From the NCBI GenBank assembly GCA_029265615.1, contig JAJUIB010000006.1:62001-126000 (forward strand): a stretch of DNA of 64,000 bases. The letters run 5' to 3'. The position numbers were made by a program, and so were the translations under genes. This document shows positions 1-10,869 of this stretch, in pieces (within the stretch, counting starts at the first letter, position 1; every line of letters begins with the position of its first letter). This stretch comes from Spirochaetota bacterium. GTDB lineage: Bacteria > Spirochaetota > Spirochaetia > Treponematales > Rectinemataceae. The notes beneath the pieces were generated by a model. It was given only the letters and a program-made list of their open reading frames with translations, was not told the origin of the DNA and made no database searches.

Positions 1-378
1 GATTTCCTGAGATTTCTCCTCGACGACACCGATGAGGAGCCCATACGTCACCTCGTGGAGATAGCGGATAAGGTGCTCCCTGCTCCGCGAATGATAGGTT
101 TTAAGAACAAAGACCCTATTCTCGAGCGCGTATTCGAATATGTGCGTGAACCCCTCCTGCCAGGAGTCATAGGTTTTTTTGCCGGCGAGCGCCTTCGTTG
201 CTTCGGTAGTATAAATCCAATTAATAAGATCATATATATCTCTGAAATGGTAGTAGAACGTCTGGCGGTTGACTTCGCAGTCCTCGGCAATCTCGACAAC
301 GGTGATGGCGTCGAGCGGCCGCTCGGAAAGGAGCTTTTTAAACGATGCGGCGAGCGCCTTTTTCGTTATCTGGGACAT
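1..378 (-). CDS. TetR-family regulator, DhaS-like (3' end outside window)
   Basis: Partial gene; 126 codons are visible and no stop is reached before the window edge. Residues about 1-50 form a TetR-type helix-turn-helix with the typical recognition helix VNRQTFYYHF, preceded by a first helix starting ITKKALAASFKKLL. The part that follows looks like the C-terminal ligand/dimer domain of the DhaS-like group (dihydroxyacetone-kinase activator homologues), but the ligand cannot be told. The ATG at 378 is chosen because GGAGGG lies 7 bases upstream. A short palindrome TACGCGTA at 398-405 sits just upstream and could be an operator. Family call is firm, subgroup moderate. Confidence 0.8.
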   Translation of the reverse strand, partial: MSQITKKALAASFKKLLSERPLDAITVVEIAEDCEVNRQTFYYHFRDIYDLINWIYTTEATKALAGKKTYDSWQEGFTHIFEYALENRVFVLKTYHSRSREHLIRYLHEVTYGLLIGVVEEKSQEI

Positions 379-502
379 GGACGGGCCCTCCATACGATAC
401 GCGTAGCGTGGAAAAGCTAACGCTTTTATGACGCTTTGAAAACTCCTAAAGAAAACATGCCCCGCCCTGCACCCTGGGGCCGCTCCAGAGAAGGCCGCGC
501 CC

Positions 503-532
503 TTGCACGAGGCACTCAGGAAGGCATATGCT
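503..532 (+). promoter_or_regulatory. Probable sigma-70 promoter of the deoxynucleoside kinase gene
   Basis: TTGCAC (503-508), an 18-base spacer and TATGCT (527-532) lie about 75 bases before the kinase start codon. The rest of the 379-607 gap shows no convincing gene; a small reading frame at 436-636 is a GC-rich chance frame overlapping the kinase start. Confidence 0.45.
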
Positions 533-607
533 CTCAAAAGAAAAATCCGCAATGCGCGGGGCGAGACGAGAATCCCGCCACGCGGGAAAGCGTAGTCACT
601 CAGGCCC

Positions 608-1282
608 ATGAAAAAGTATCTTGTGCTTGCCGGTAACATCGGCGCCGGAAAGTCAACGCTTGTAGGCCTCCTCGCCGAGCGTCTTGGCTTCAGGCCGTAC
701 TACGAACCTGTTGCCGAGAATCCCTATCTTGAGGATTTCTACGCGGATATGGCGCGCTGGGCCTTTCATTCGCAGCTCTTCTTTCTCACCCACCGAATCA
801 AGAGCCACCGTGCGCTCATGAACGACCCCGCCTCCGTCGTCCAGGACCGCTCGGTGTACGAGGACGCCGAAGTGTTCGCGCGCAACCTCTATGGACAGGG
901 TATCATGAGCGCACGCGACTGGGAAACCTACCGCTCGCTCTATCGCACGCTGACCGACCTCCTTCCTCCACCCGACCTTGTCGTCTATATCCGCGCCTCG
1001 GTACCCACGCTCAAACGCCGCATTGCAAAGCGCGGCCGTGCATTCGAAGCCGCCATTTCCGACGACTACCTTGCAGGACTCAACCAGCTCTATGAAGAGT
1101 GGCTCGAAGGCTTTGACCTTGCACCCGTGCTTGTGGTGCCGGGCGACCGCCTCAATTTCGTCGAGGAGCCGCGAGACCTTGACGCCATCGTGTGGGGCGT
1201 TGAGGAACGGCTCTGCGACAAACAGCGGAGCCTCTTCCCGATCAGCGTGACCCACCCACCGCAGCGCGGCATTCGCTCTTGA
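608..1282 (+). CDS. Deoxynucleoside kinase (dAK/dGK/dCK family)
   Basis: Phosphorylates deoxynucleosides to 5'-monophosphates in the cytosolic salvage pathway. At 224 aa it has the family length. The P-loop GNIGAGKST occupies residues 9-17, the substrate-binding Glu is in YEPV near residue 33, and the conserved DRS triad (80-82) is followed by VYED. An arginine-rich lid (RIAKRGR) lies near residue 140. The ATG start has only a weak Shine-Dalgarno. It is transcribed away from the TetR gene and upstream of tpx; a promoter is visible at 503-532. Which base it prefers cannot be read from sequence. Confidence 0.9.
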   Translation: MKKYLVLAGNIGAGKSTLVGLLAERLGFRPYYEPVAENPYLEDFYADMARWAFHSQLFFLTHRIKSHRALMNDPASVVQDRSVYEDAEVFARNLYGQGIMSARDWETYRSLYRTLTDLLPPPDLVVYIRASVPTLKRRIAKRGRAFEAAISDDYLAGLNQLYEEWLEGFDLAPVLVVPGDRLNFVEEPRDLDAIVWGVEERLCDKQRSLFPISVTHPPQRGIRS

Positions 1283-1399
1283 TTCCGCGCAGGCCGGGAA
1301 GTAGCTTTTAGTCCGCGGCACGACCGGCGCGGCATGGAGGAGTTAAGCTGCCCTTCGGCGATCCCCTTGGTGCGCCCGTCGGCGCCGCAAGGAGGACGC

Positions 1400-1927
1400 A
1401 TGGCGACGATCACGCTCAAAGGCAATCCGGTCCATACCACGGGTGAGCTTCCCGCGAAAGGCACAAAGGCGCCGAATTTCCGCCTCGTCAGAGGCGATCT
1501 TGGCGACGCCACGCTTTTAGATTTCGCGGGCAAGGTGAAGATCCTCAATATCACACCGAGCCTCGACACCTCGGTCTGTGCACTTTCTGCGAAGCGCTTT
1601 GACGCCGAAGCGGGAAGACTCGCGGGGCTTGTCGTGCTCAACGTGAGCCGCGACCTGCCCTTCGCCGCAAGCCGCTTCTGCAAGACGGAGGGGCTTGCGA
1701 ATATTGTCACCCTTTCTGACATGCGGGACCGCGCCTTCGGCCGAGACTACGGCGTGGAAATGATCGACGGCCCCCTCGCAGGACTCCTGTCGCGCGCGGT
1801 GGTGGTCATCGATGGAGCAGACAAAGTCGTATACACCGAGCAAGTGCCCGAAATCGGGAAAGAGCCCAATTACGAGGCTGCGCTCGCAGCCGCGCACACA
1901 GCGCTCGCGGCGCAGGCCGGATACTAG
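1400..1927 (+). CDS. tpx: Thiol peroxidase (atypical 2-Cys peroxiredoxin)
   Basis: Reduces hydroperoxides with thioredoxin as the usual electron donor. The protein is 175 aa, normal for Tpx. The peroxidatic cysteine is C60 in the signature TPSLDTSVC and the resolving cysteine is C94 in RFCKTEGLANI, spaced as in Tpx rather than AhpC or BCP. The start at 1400 is preferred over an upstream in-frame ATG at 1334 because AGGAGG lies directly before it and family similarity begins there. It ends just before a strong hairpin shared with convergent fhs. Oxygen defence fits an anaerobe. Confidence 0.93.
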   Translation: MATITLKGNPVHTTGELPAKGTKAPNFRLVRGDLGDATLLDFAGKVKILNITPSLDTSVCALSAKRFDAEAGRLAGLVVLNVSRDLPFAASRFCKTEGLANIVTLSDMRDRAFGRDYGVEMIDGPLAGLLSRAVVVIDGADKVVYTEQVPEIGKEPNYEAALAAAHTALAAQAGY

Positions 1928-1954
1928 GAAGATCCGGATACGCCGTAGCAAAAC

Positions 1955-1995
1955 AAGGGGGGGCAGGCCATCCGCGCGGACGGCCTGCCCCCCTT
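1955..1995. terminator. Bidirectional terminator hairpin between tpx and fhs
   Basis: Arms AAGGGGGGGCAGGCC (1955-1969) and GGCCTGCCCCCCTT (1982-1995) pair along 14 bases with one bulged G. On the minus strand the stem is followed by TTGTTTT, which suits termination of fhs; on the plus strand the T-tract is poor. Confidence 0.75.
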
Positions 1996-2019
1996 ATGAT
2001 CGGTCGCGCGCAGGTCAGC

Positions 2020-3783
<1,764 letters not shown>

Positions 3784-3843
3784 GCGCTCCTCCTTAAAGG
3801 GTAAAGACGATGCCTTAAAGGTAAGGCCTTGGCCCCGCCGTGG

Positions 3844-5361
3844 TCAACGCGCGGCGGCCCGCTCCTTTTCCTCGACGGCGGCAGCCTCGGCCGCGGCGCG
3901 CCTCTTCCTCCGCCGTGCGAGAGGAATGCCGACGCATGCTATGAGGACCGCAAGCGGCACCGCAACATAGAGGGGACCGCGGAGGTCGAGCGGCGTGCTG
4001 CGGGGAGGGATGGGTGCCTTAGGATCGCAAACGATCGCGGCATAGGTGCGCAATGATGCGCCCAGGGCGGCGTATCGTTTGACAATGGCCGCATCGAGAT
4101 CCTCGCGCGCCGTCTCGCTTACAACGCCTGCGTAAGGTAGCCAAGATTCGCGCCCCTCGTCACGCGCAAGGCCGAAGTCGTATGCCGGGTCGGCGACATA
4201 CTTTGCGGGAAAGGCTTTCACCACAAGCGCATCGAGCTCAGGACCAGCGGCATACGCGCCTCTGGCGACCTCGTCGTAGAGCCAGAGCGACCGATATGGC
4301 GCAGCCGCGGCGCTTCGCCGATCCCCTCCTGCGAGGGCGGCTTCGAACCGGGACGCAGCTTTTCCTGGCGCATCAAAGGCTTCGCGCGCGTAGAGCTCGA
4401 GCACAAGATGACGGTTCGAGAGGAGGGTGAGGATGCCCGCCTTCGCATCAGCGCTCCCGAATGCGTTTACGGTAAGCGTTTCGAAGGTCGATTGCCCCGG
4501 GATCATCCGCGCGTGGTAGGGCTGCGACAGGTCTTCGATGTAGTGCATAGCCCAGCCGGCGAAGCGCCAGCCCCAGTAGGCGTGTCCTCGTTCGAAGGCA
4601 AAGCGCGCAAGACTCGTGAATTGGAGCTCGCGATATGCGGCCTGCGAACGCTGGGAGAATGGCGCGGCAAGGGCGATAACCGGATCTTCCCACGGGAAGG
4701 CCATGTGAAACGGCGCCTGGCTTCCGTAGGACAGTGTGGGGTTTCCAAAGGGCTGCGGCCCAAATCCGTAAAGCGCGCCAAGCGGCCCTTCATTGTCAGT
4801 GTAGAGCCCAACATCCATGCCGTAATCAGGCTCGTCGGAGGCCGTAGCGACGACGTCGAGCGCCGACACGACCTCGCCGGGAGCGAGCGCCTCCATGGGA
4901 GCTCCCGACAAGGTTGCCGCCACGAGCGTGTATGCCTGAGGCGGCAGGACGGGGCGGCCGCTTTGCGCCTCGCCGCGGGCGGGTTGGCGGCAAAGCGGGA
5001 ACCCCACGCGCGGATTCACGCGGATGGCGCGGAGAAAGGATTCGCGGAGCGCGGCCCCCTCTGCGCCCGGGTCGAATGCGATACCGGGAGGAGGCGGCGA
5101 ATAGGCGGGAAGCTCGACGGCCGCCCGCCGCTCGATCGCCTCAAGGACGGCAGGAAGGCCTGCGCGTTCGGCCGCAAGAAAGGACTCAAGCTCCTCGGCG
5201 GCGACCGGATCGGACAGATCGGGAAGTCCGGCAAGGGCGGCTCGGGTGAGAAGCGCGTGCGTCTCCCATGCGCCAAGGGATAGCACGTTATGCACCAACA
5301 AAAACAGTACGGCGCAGAGCGCGAGGGCAGGGGGCTTCGGCCTGCGAATCACAGGTGTCAT
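3844..5361 (-). CDS. Secreted/membrane-anchored phospholipase C / P1-nuclease-fold protein
   Basis: A 505-aa protein with an N-terminal signal or anchor (about 10-30), then AWETHALLTRAAL, matching the W-x2-H zinc-binding start of the zinc phospholipase C/S1-P1 nuclease fold. H260 and HYIEDLSQPYH (H273, D277, H283) are placed like the other zinc ligands of that fold. A single TM helix near residue 465-485 followed by RRRKRR anchors the C-terminus. The start at 5361 has AAAGGAG at proper spacing; the open frame extends further upstream without support. Whether it cleaves phospholipid or nucleic acid, or is inactive, is not clear. Confidence 0.65.
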   Translation of the reverse strand: MTPVIRRPKPPALALCAVLFLLVHNVLSLGAWETHALLTRAALAGLPDLSDPVAAEELESFLAAERAGLPAVLEAIERRAAVELPAYSPPPPGIAFDPGAEGAALRESFLRAIRVNPRVGFPLCRQPARGEAQSGRPVLPPQAYTLVAATLSGAPMEALAPGEVVSALDVVATASDEPDYGMDVGLYTDNEGPLGALYGFGPQPFGNPTLSYGSQAPFHMAFPWEDPVIALAAPFSQRSQAAYRELQFTSLARFAFERGHAYWGWRFAGWAMHYIEDLSQPYHARMIPGQSTFETLTVNAFGSADAKAGILTLLSNRHLVLELYAREAFDAPGKAASRFEAALAGGDRRSAAAAPYRSLWLYDEVARGAYAAGPELDALVVKAFPAKYVADPAYDFGLARDEGRESWLPYAGVVSETAREDLDAAIVKRYAALGASLRTYAAIVCDPKAPIPPRSTPLDLRGPLYVAVPLAVLIACVGIPLARRRKRRAAAEAAAVEEKERAAAR

Positions 5362-5441
5362 GGCGTCTCCTTTGGTGTAGTGGCCATGATACCATCGGTC
5401 CGCGGACTCGCAAGCCCCATTTCTTATGGATGTAAAGCGGG

Positions 5442-6590
5442 TCAACTCCCAGAAAGGTAGCCGTCTGCCTCGGCGAGCCGATCGGGGATAGCAATGCCCT
5501 GGGGACACTTGGAAAGGCATGCGCCGCAGGCGACGCAGGCGTTGCCCCCGGCTCCTTTTGCGCGATAGGCGCTCTCGTACCAGGCGCCCCGGTCGGCGCG
5601 CGCGTCGTACATTACCGCAGCGTTGTAGAGCTCGAAGCATTCGGCAATCGCGACGCCGCTCGGACAGGGCGCGCAGTATCCGCAGCCCGTGCAGGGCACC
5701 TTTTGGCGCGCCCTGTAAAAGTCACGGGCCTCGTCGATGAGCGCAAGCTCCGTCCGCGTGAGCGAGTTCATGCGCGCCGCCTCCGCGTAGCCTGCGTTTT
5801 CGAGGATTTGATCGACGCTCCCCATGCCGGAAAGCACCGTCACGACCTCCTGCCTTTCCCACACAAAGCGCATGGCCCATTCAACCGGCATGCGCGGCTT
5901 CGGGTACTTCGCGAAAATCTCGCGCACAGGCCGGGGCGACCGGGCAAGCGCGCCGCCGCGGAGCGGTTCCATTACGATGACGCCGATTTCGCGCTCGGCG
6001 GCGTACGCAAGCCCTTCCGAGCCCGCCTGGTACTCCCGATCCATGTAATTATACTGGATCTGGCAGAATTCCCATGCGGGGTAGCCATCGATGATCTCCT
6101 TGAACGCGGCAAGGCTGTCGTGGAAGGAGAATCCGATGTGCCGGATCCGACCATCGAGCTTAAAACGTTCGAGCGCGCGCAGGGCACCCAGTCGTTCCGC
6201 CTCTTTCCAGCGCGGACGCGAAAGCGCGTGGAGGAGATAGAAATCGATGTGATCCGTTCCGAGCCGGGAAAGCTGCTCGTCAATGAAGCGCTCCCAGTCG
6301 CCCGGATCCTTTGCAAGCCAGACAGGGCTTTTCGTCGCGACAAGAAACTCGCCCCTAAGCCCCGTGCGCGCAAGCGCGCGCCCCAGAGCCGCCTCGCTCT
6401 CGCCCTTGTGGTAGACATAGGCCGTGTCGAGATAATTGACACCCGCGCCGTGCGCCGCGACAAGCATCGCGTCAAGGCTCGCCTCGTCGATGTCGGCCGG
6501 ATTTGCGCTCCGCGTCGGAAGCCGCATGCATCCGAGCCCGAGCGTTGAAACCTCGAGCTCGTCGATCTTGGGAAAGCGTCGGTACTGCAT
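5442..6590 (-). CDS. Aldo/keto reductase with C-terminal 4Fe-4S ferredoxin domain
   Basis: A 382-aa protein. The AKR barrel holds the catalytic tetrad D55, Y60, K87 and H121 (motifs LDTAYVYHKGE, VATKSP, LLHAL). After about residue 300 a ferredoxin tail carries CTGCGYCAPCP and CVACGACLSKCP, so two 4Fe-4S clusters are likely, possibly passing electrons to or from the reductase. This AKR-ferredoxin layout is common in anaerobes; substrates are generally unknown. Start at 6590 begins the AKR similarity, with GGAG just upstream. It is divergent from glmS across a 94-base gap. Confidence 0.85.
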   Translation of the reverse strand: MQYRRFPKIDELEVSTLGLGCMRLPTRSANPADIDEASLDAMLVAAHGAGVNYLDTAYVYHKGESEAALGRALARTGLRGEFLVATKSPVWLAKDPGDWERFIDEQLSRLGTDHIDFYLLHALSRPRWKEAERLGALRALERFKLDGRIRHIGFSFHDSLAAFKEIIDGYPAWEFCQIQYNYMDREYQAGSEGLAYAAEREIGVIVMEPLRGGALARSPRPVREIFAKYPKPRMPVEWAMRFVWERQEVVTVLSGMGSVDQILENAGYAEAARMNSLTRTELALIDEARDFYRARQKVPCTGCGYCAPCPSGVAIAECFELYNAAVMYDARADRGAWYESAYRAKGAGGNACVACGACLSKCPQGIAIPDRLAEADGYLSGS

Positions 6591-6640
6591 GGCTCCATCA
6601 TACCCCGCAATGCGGCATAGTGAAACGCCCCATCGCATGC

Positions 6641-6646
6641 TATACT
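6641..6646 (+). promoter_or_regulatory. Likely -10 box of glmS
   Basis: TATACT stands 38 bases before the glmS start codon, followed by AAAGGAG (6671-6677) as ribosome binding site. No good -35 box is seen at 17-18 bases. There is no room for a glmS ribozyme in this leader. Confidence 0.4.
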
Positions 6647-6684
6647 GGGAAAACAGCGTTTCAGCCAGCAAAAGGAGTGTTTCT

Positions 6685-9189
6685 ATGTGCGGAATCGTCT
6701 CGATCGCCTATGGCGAGGACAATCCCGATCTCGGCAAGGAGGCCGCCGCCCTCCTCCGCCGCCTTGAATACCGCGGCTACGATTCCACGGGCGCCGCGTT
6801 CATCGACGCGCAGGGGCTCGTAAGCCTCATGAAAAAAGTGGGGGCGCCAAGCCGCGTCTGCCGGGAGCTCGGCGTCGAGCGCTGGGGGGGACGCCGCTTT
6901 ATCGGCCAGGTACGCTGGGCGACCTATGGCGCAGTGACCGACCTCAACTGCCAGCCCCACCATGTCCGCTGCAAGGTCGAAATGGTCGGGGCGCACAACG
7001 GCAACGTTTCCAACACGGACATCCTCAAACCCTGGCTCGAAGAACGCGGACACCGGGTTGTCTCCGACAACGACGGCGAGATTATCGTCCATCTCGTCGA
7101 GGAGCGGCTTCAGGCGAACCGCGCGGCCATGGCCGCTTCCACGGGCAGCCCGCTCGCCATGGCGCGGAGCGCGCTCGATGCGGCCGTCCGGGCTGGGCGG
7201 GTGGACACGGAGACGTCCGTCTCCGACGAGGCCCTCCTCCTCATGCTCTCCGCACGCGAGGCCGATGCGCTCGCCGAAGGTTCCTACGCCGCAGCCGCAG
7301 CCGACCCGCGCATTCCGGGCGTCGTGGCGATGAAATCGGGCTCATCCCTCTACGCGGGCCTTGGACGGGATGCGCGCGGTGAGTTCGTCGTCGTCTCCTC
7401 GGATCTCTCGTCGGTTCTCTCGAAGACGCGCTCGCTCATCCCCCTCGCCGAAGGCGAGGGCATCTGGTTCACCGAGCGCGACTACCTCGTCTTCCCGCTC
7501 TCAGGCGACTTCCGTCTGTCGCGCCCCAAGCCAAAGCGATCCCGCCTCGACGTCAAGGATACCGCCCTCGATCCCCGATACACCCACTTTATGGAGCAGG
7601 AAATCGCGGCGGAAAGCGAAACGATGGGACGTGTCATCCGATATTACTTCGCTGACAACGAAGACGCCGCCCTCGCGGCTAGGCTTGCGGTTTCGCAGCC
7701 AGAGGCAGAACGCGCGGCGGAAGGCGTCCTGGCTCTGGCGGAGCTTAGCCCCGCCGAGGCTGCCGCAGGCCTCGAGGCCTTGAGATCGGGATCCGGCTTC
7801 CGTAGCCTTGCCCAAGAGGTCCGCGACCTCATCCCGCCCGCCGCAAAGGCCGTAGCGGCGGGATCACCCTTCACGTCCGACGAGCGCGCCCTCTTTGAAG
7901 ATCTTGCACGCGAGTGCCCCGCAGCAAGGGCCGATCTTGCCCTCCTCGATGCGATTCTCGTATGGAAAAAACGCCGCGAGACGATGTCCCGTTACCGCGA
8001 CCTCCTTGAGGCGTTGCGCGACACCGATCGCCACGGCGGCCGGACCTTCCTCGTCGCATCGGGGACTTCCTACCATGCGGCGCTCGTCGCATCCTCGTTC
8101 TTTGATGAGCTTGCGCGCTTCCCCGTCTACCCCTGCAATCCTGGCCAGTTCCGCTCGATGTACCTGCGGGGGCTTCGCGATGCCGATCTCGTCATCGCAA
8201 TATCGCAATCGGGCGAGACAAAGGACCTCGTCGATGCGCTCCAGGATGCGGCAGAGCGCTCGCCGGGCTTAAGGCGAGCCTCCATTGTCAACAACGAGAA
8301 CAGCCGCATACCGCAGGAGCTTTCAGACTTTTACCTTCCGATCCTCTGCGGGCCCGAGACCGCCGTGGCGGCGACAAAGTCCTTCACAAACCAGATTGCC
8401 GTGCTCTACGCGCTCGCCGCGGGGCTTTCTGGCGACGAAGCCGCCGCGAAACAGGCGCTCGAGCGGGGCCGCACCCTCGTCGAAACGGCGCTCGCATCCT
8501 CCGAGGCCGCGATCAACGAGGCGGCCGAGCGCCTCTTCGACCGGCCCTCGCTCCACATACTCGGCTCGAGCCTTGTCGGCCTTGCGCGCGAAGGTGCGCT
8601 CAAGGTGCGCGAGGTAGTCCTCTGCCATGCCGAAGGCTACGACGCCGCAGAATTCAAGCATGGCCCGAACACGATTCTCGGCAAGAACACGATCTTCTCG
8701 ACCGCGGACATCGCGCGCGCTATCGCCCTCTACCGCGAGGCCGAAGCCGCGGACCCCAGCCTCCGCACGCTTCCGCCGCTCGATGCACTCAAAAAGCGGC
8801 CTGAGGTTCTCGAAGGGCTCTTCCGCAACTACCCGCTCATCTTTGTCTGCCCGCCTGAGGAGCGCGACATCAAGATCACGGTGAGCCAGATCCATACGCA
8901 CAAAATCCGCGGCGCCGATGTCATCGTCATCGCAGAACCCTCGCGAGAACTCGCCCTCGCCGCTTCGGGGCGCCCGGCGGGTGACGAAGCCTACTGGTCA
9001 AAGCTCATCGAACTCCCCGCGTCGGGGGACCCCGCGCTCTTTGTCTTTTCCGCGGCGGCCGTCCTCCAACGGCTTGCGTACCGCATGTCCGTGCTCAAGG
9101 CCGCGTGGCTCGATGCCCTCGGCGTCCAGAATCACGGCGTGCACCCCGATGTTCCGAAGAATGTGAGTAAATCGATCACCGTGGATTGA
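6685..9189 (+). CDS. glmS: Glutamine-fructose-6-phosphate aminotransferase, expanded form
   Basis: Makes glucosamine-6-phosphate for peptidoglycan and envelope sugars. The N-terminal MCGIV places the nucleophilic Cys at position 2, followed by RRLEYRGYDSTG. Two SIS domains follow from about residue 450 (VASGTSYHA, AISQSGETKD, AATKSFTNQ, EFKHGPN), and the C-terminus ends KNVSKSITVD as in canonical GlmS. At 834 aa it is some 220 longer than the usual ~610. Extra blocks sit in the glutaminase domain (about 145-205), between the domains (about 315-450) and in the last SIS domain (after HGPN, near 660-720). The start is fixed by the Cys-Gly-Ile and by AAAGGAG. Confidence 0.92.
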   Translation: MCGIVSIAYGEDNPDLGKEAAALLRRLEYRGYDSTGAAFIDAQGLVSLMKKVGAPSRVCRELGVERWGGRRFIGQVRWATYGAVTDLNCQPHHVRCKVEMVGAHNGNVSNTDILKPWLEERGHRVVSDNDGEIIVHLVEERLQANRAAMAASTGSPLAMARSALDAAVRAGRVDTETSVSDEALLLMLSAREADALAEGSYAAAAADPRIPGVVAMKSGSSLYAGLGRDARGEFVVVSSDLSSVLSKTRSLIPLAEGEGIWFTERDYLVFPLSGDFRLSRPKPKRSRLDVKDTALDPRYTHFMEQEIAAESETMGRVIRYYFADNEDAALAARLAVSQPEAERAAEGVLALAELSPAEAAAGLEALRSGSGFRSLAQEVRDLIPPAAKAVAAGSPFTSDERALFEDLARECPAARADLALLDAILVWKKRRETMSRYRDLLEALRDTDRHGGRTFLVASGTSYHAALVASSFFDELARFPVYPCNPGQFRSMYLRGLRDADLVIAISQSGETKDLVDALQDAAERSPGLRRASIVNNENSRIPQELSDFYLPILCGPETAVAATKSFTNQIAVLYALAAGLSGDEAAAKQALERGRTLVETALASSEAAINEAAERLFDRPSLHILGSSLVGLAREGALKVREVVLCHAEGYDAAEFKHGPNTILGKNTIFSTADIARAIALYREAEAADPSLRTLPPLDALKKRPEVLEGLFRNYPLIFVCPPEERDIKITVSQIHTHKIRGADVIVIAEPSRELALAASGRPAGDEAYWSKLIELPASGDPALFVFSAAAVLQRLAYRMSVLKAAWLDALGVQNHGVHPDVPKNVSKSITVD

Positions 9190-9211
9190 GGCGGACTGGC
9201 GCACCCTCAAC

Positions 9212-9249
9212 CCGCAATCGCACCGGATTCGAAGCCGGTGCGATTGCGG
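9212..9249. terminator. Hairpin between glmS and the M49-like peptidase
   Basis: A perfect 15-bp stem, CCGCAATCGCACCGG (9212-9226) with CCGGTGCGATTGCGG (9235-9249), and an 8-base loop, lies between two convergent genes. No long T-tract follows on either strand, so the terminator role rests on position and stem strength. Confidence 0.6.
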
Positions 9250-9286
9250 AGATCCGCCGGGGCTCCTTTGATTTAGGCACCAGTCC

Positions 9287-10858
9287 CTACCCCGCAAGCG
9301 AAAAAACCGGGCGTATGTCCGTCGGAATGCCCTCAAGCCGCGCGATAGCCGCCTCGAGCTCAGGCGACACGGTCGCATAGCGAGCGAGGAAGGCTTCGGC
9401 CTCCGCAGGACTTGCGGCAGCTTCGAGCCTACACAGTTCCTCAAGAAGTCCTGAGGCGGCATCCTTGAGCTTCGCGACATCGGCGCGCAATCTGCCATCA
9501 GGATCCCAGGAGAGGACGCCTTTTTCCGAAAACCAGTTGAACTCGACAAGGTTCGCGGCGCCATGCGCCTCGTGGAGCCCGAAGCGCATCGAGCGAAACA
9601 GCCCCGCAACATAGCTGTCGAGAATCTCCCGCTCGCTGTAGGAGGGAATTCCGGCATGCCCGGCCTTGACGAGCATGAGGTGCAGCGCCCCCGTGTCGGC
9701 CTTGGCCTCCTCGATGGCGGTGTAATGCGGACCGAGCGCCTGGTCGACGGGGCTGCCATCCGCCCGATAGGCTGGCCCGAGACCGTGGCTCACCTCGTGG
9801 AGAAGAACGAAAAGGAAAAATGGCTCAAAGCCCGCGCTCGAATCGCCCAAGATCGCCCGCGAGATCGGGGCACCGACCTTGGAGAACTTCGCCTCCATCA
9901 CATTGCGGATCATCACCTGTTTCCAGCCGACCGTACCGCGCACCCAGGGGTCATTCGGGAGATTGAAGGCGGCGGCCATGACACCCTGCCGGGCCTCGCC
10001 GGCCGCGTAGAGAAGATCGACGACGACGATGGGCGCAAGTCCGCCGACTGCCGAACGCGCGCCATCGGGGAGCGGGAAGGCGGCGGCGAGCTCGGGAAGC
10101 CCCCGTTCGATGTCACGGAGCGCGGCGCCTTTTTCCGCATCGACGGCGAACAGCATGCCCTCATACGCTGCTTTCGTCCCCGCAACGCCGTCGATGTAGA
10201 CTTCATAGGGCCCGAGCACGAGTTCGATCGGTGCGTCGCGAAGCCGGACCCAGTCCGCATCGGCGCTACGATAGTCTCCTGAAAGTAGCGAATCCGCGCG
10301 CTTTTCGAGATAGTGCACAAGCGGCGCAAGGTCAGGACCGTCGGTGCGCACCGCATCCGCCGCGGCGCGAAGTTCCGCGGCGATCGGGCCAAGGAGGTGC
10401 GCATATCGTTCATGATAGGGGACGGCGACAAGTCCCGCCGGCGTGCCAGGGCGCTCCTCGACAACGGCATAGTGGTCGGAAAGGCTTAAGCGAAGCTCCT
10501 CGGGAACGAGGGAAAGCCTGCGGGAGAATTCCTTTGCGCTCATCCCTTTGGGATAGAGACCAGCGCCGGGGTCCTTTTCGGGTGCACCGGGGAAGGCGGG
10601 TATATCTCCTTCAAGCGGATTCCAGGGCCCAAGGAAGAACGCGTAAAAGTCGCGCTCGACACCGGGCGGTCCCGCCATCACGGCATCGTAGCGGGCGGCA
10701 TGGCCAGGTCCGAGCTGTTCGAGAAACACCCGGTCGAGGCCGTCCAGGGCGCGCTTGAGCGCGGGAAGGGCGGCGCGCACACCGGACGGAAGCCGCGAAA
10801 GATCAGCGCCAAGAGGAGACGGCGCGAATCGCGCAAGGACGGAGGCAGGATCGTTCAT
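9287..10858 (-). CDS. M49-like zinc metallopeptidase (dipeptidyl-peptidase III relative)
   Basis: A 523-aa cytosolic-looking protein without signal peptide. Near residue 355 it has LLHEVSHGLGPAY, an HExxH zinc motif in the context found in bacterial M49-like proteins, followed some 40 residues later by EEAKADTGAL, where the second Glu of family M49 (EExxAD) would be. True DPP III has HELLGH; this shorter HExxH form is the bacterial variant sometimes listed as MutT/nudix-associated or DPP III-like. It probably removes dipeptides from small peptides. It lies 11 bases upstream of galU on the same strand order (M49 downstream), so it may be read through from galU. Confidence 0.7.
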   Translation of the reverse strand: MNDPASVLARFAPSPLGADLSRLPSGVRAALPALKRALDGLDRVFLEQLGPGHAARYDAVMAGPPGVERDFYAFFLGPWNPLEGDIPAFPGAPEKDPGAGLYPKGMSAKEFSRRLSLVPEELRLSLSDHYAVVEERPGTPAGLVAVPYHERYAHLLGPIAAELRAAADAVRTDGPDLAPLVHYLEKRADSLLSGDYRSADADWVRLRDAPIELVLGPYEVYIDGVAGTKAAYEGMLFAVDAEKGAALRDIERGLPELAAAFPLPDGARSAVGGLAPIVVVDLLYAAGEARQGVMAAAFNLPNDPWVRGTVGWKQVMIRNVMEAKFSKVGAPISRAILGDSSAGFEPFFLFVLLHEVSHGLGPAYRADGSPVDQALGPHYTAIEEAKADTGALHLMLVKAGHAGIPSYSEREILDSYVAGLFRSMRFGLHEAHGAANLVEFNWFSEKGVLSWDPDGRLRADVAKLKDAASGLLEELCRLEAAASPAEAEAFLARYATVSPELEAAIARLEGIPTDIRPVFSLAG

Positions 10859-10869
10859 CGCGTTCTCCT

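Noticed and set aside
436-636. A 66-codon frame before the deoxynucleoside kinase
   Set aside because: No ribosome site or family resemblance and it overlaps the kinase start and its promoter.
6591-6684. glmS ribozyme in the glmS leader
   Set aside because: The leader after the -10 is under 40 bases, too short for the ribozyme core.
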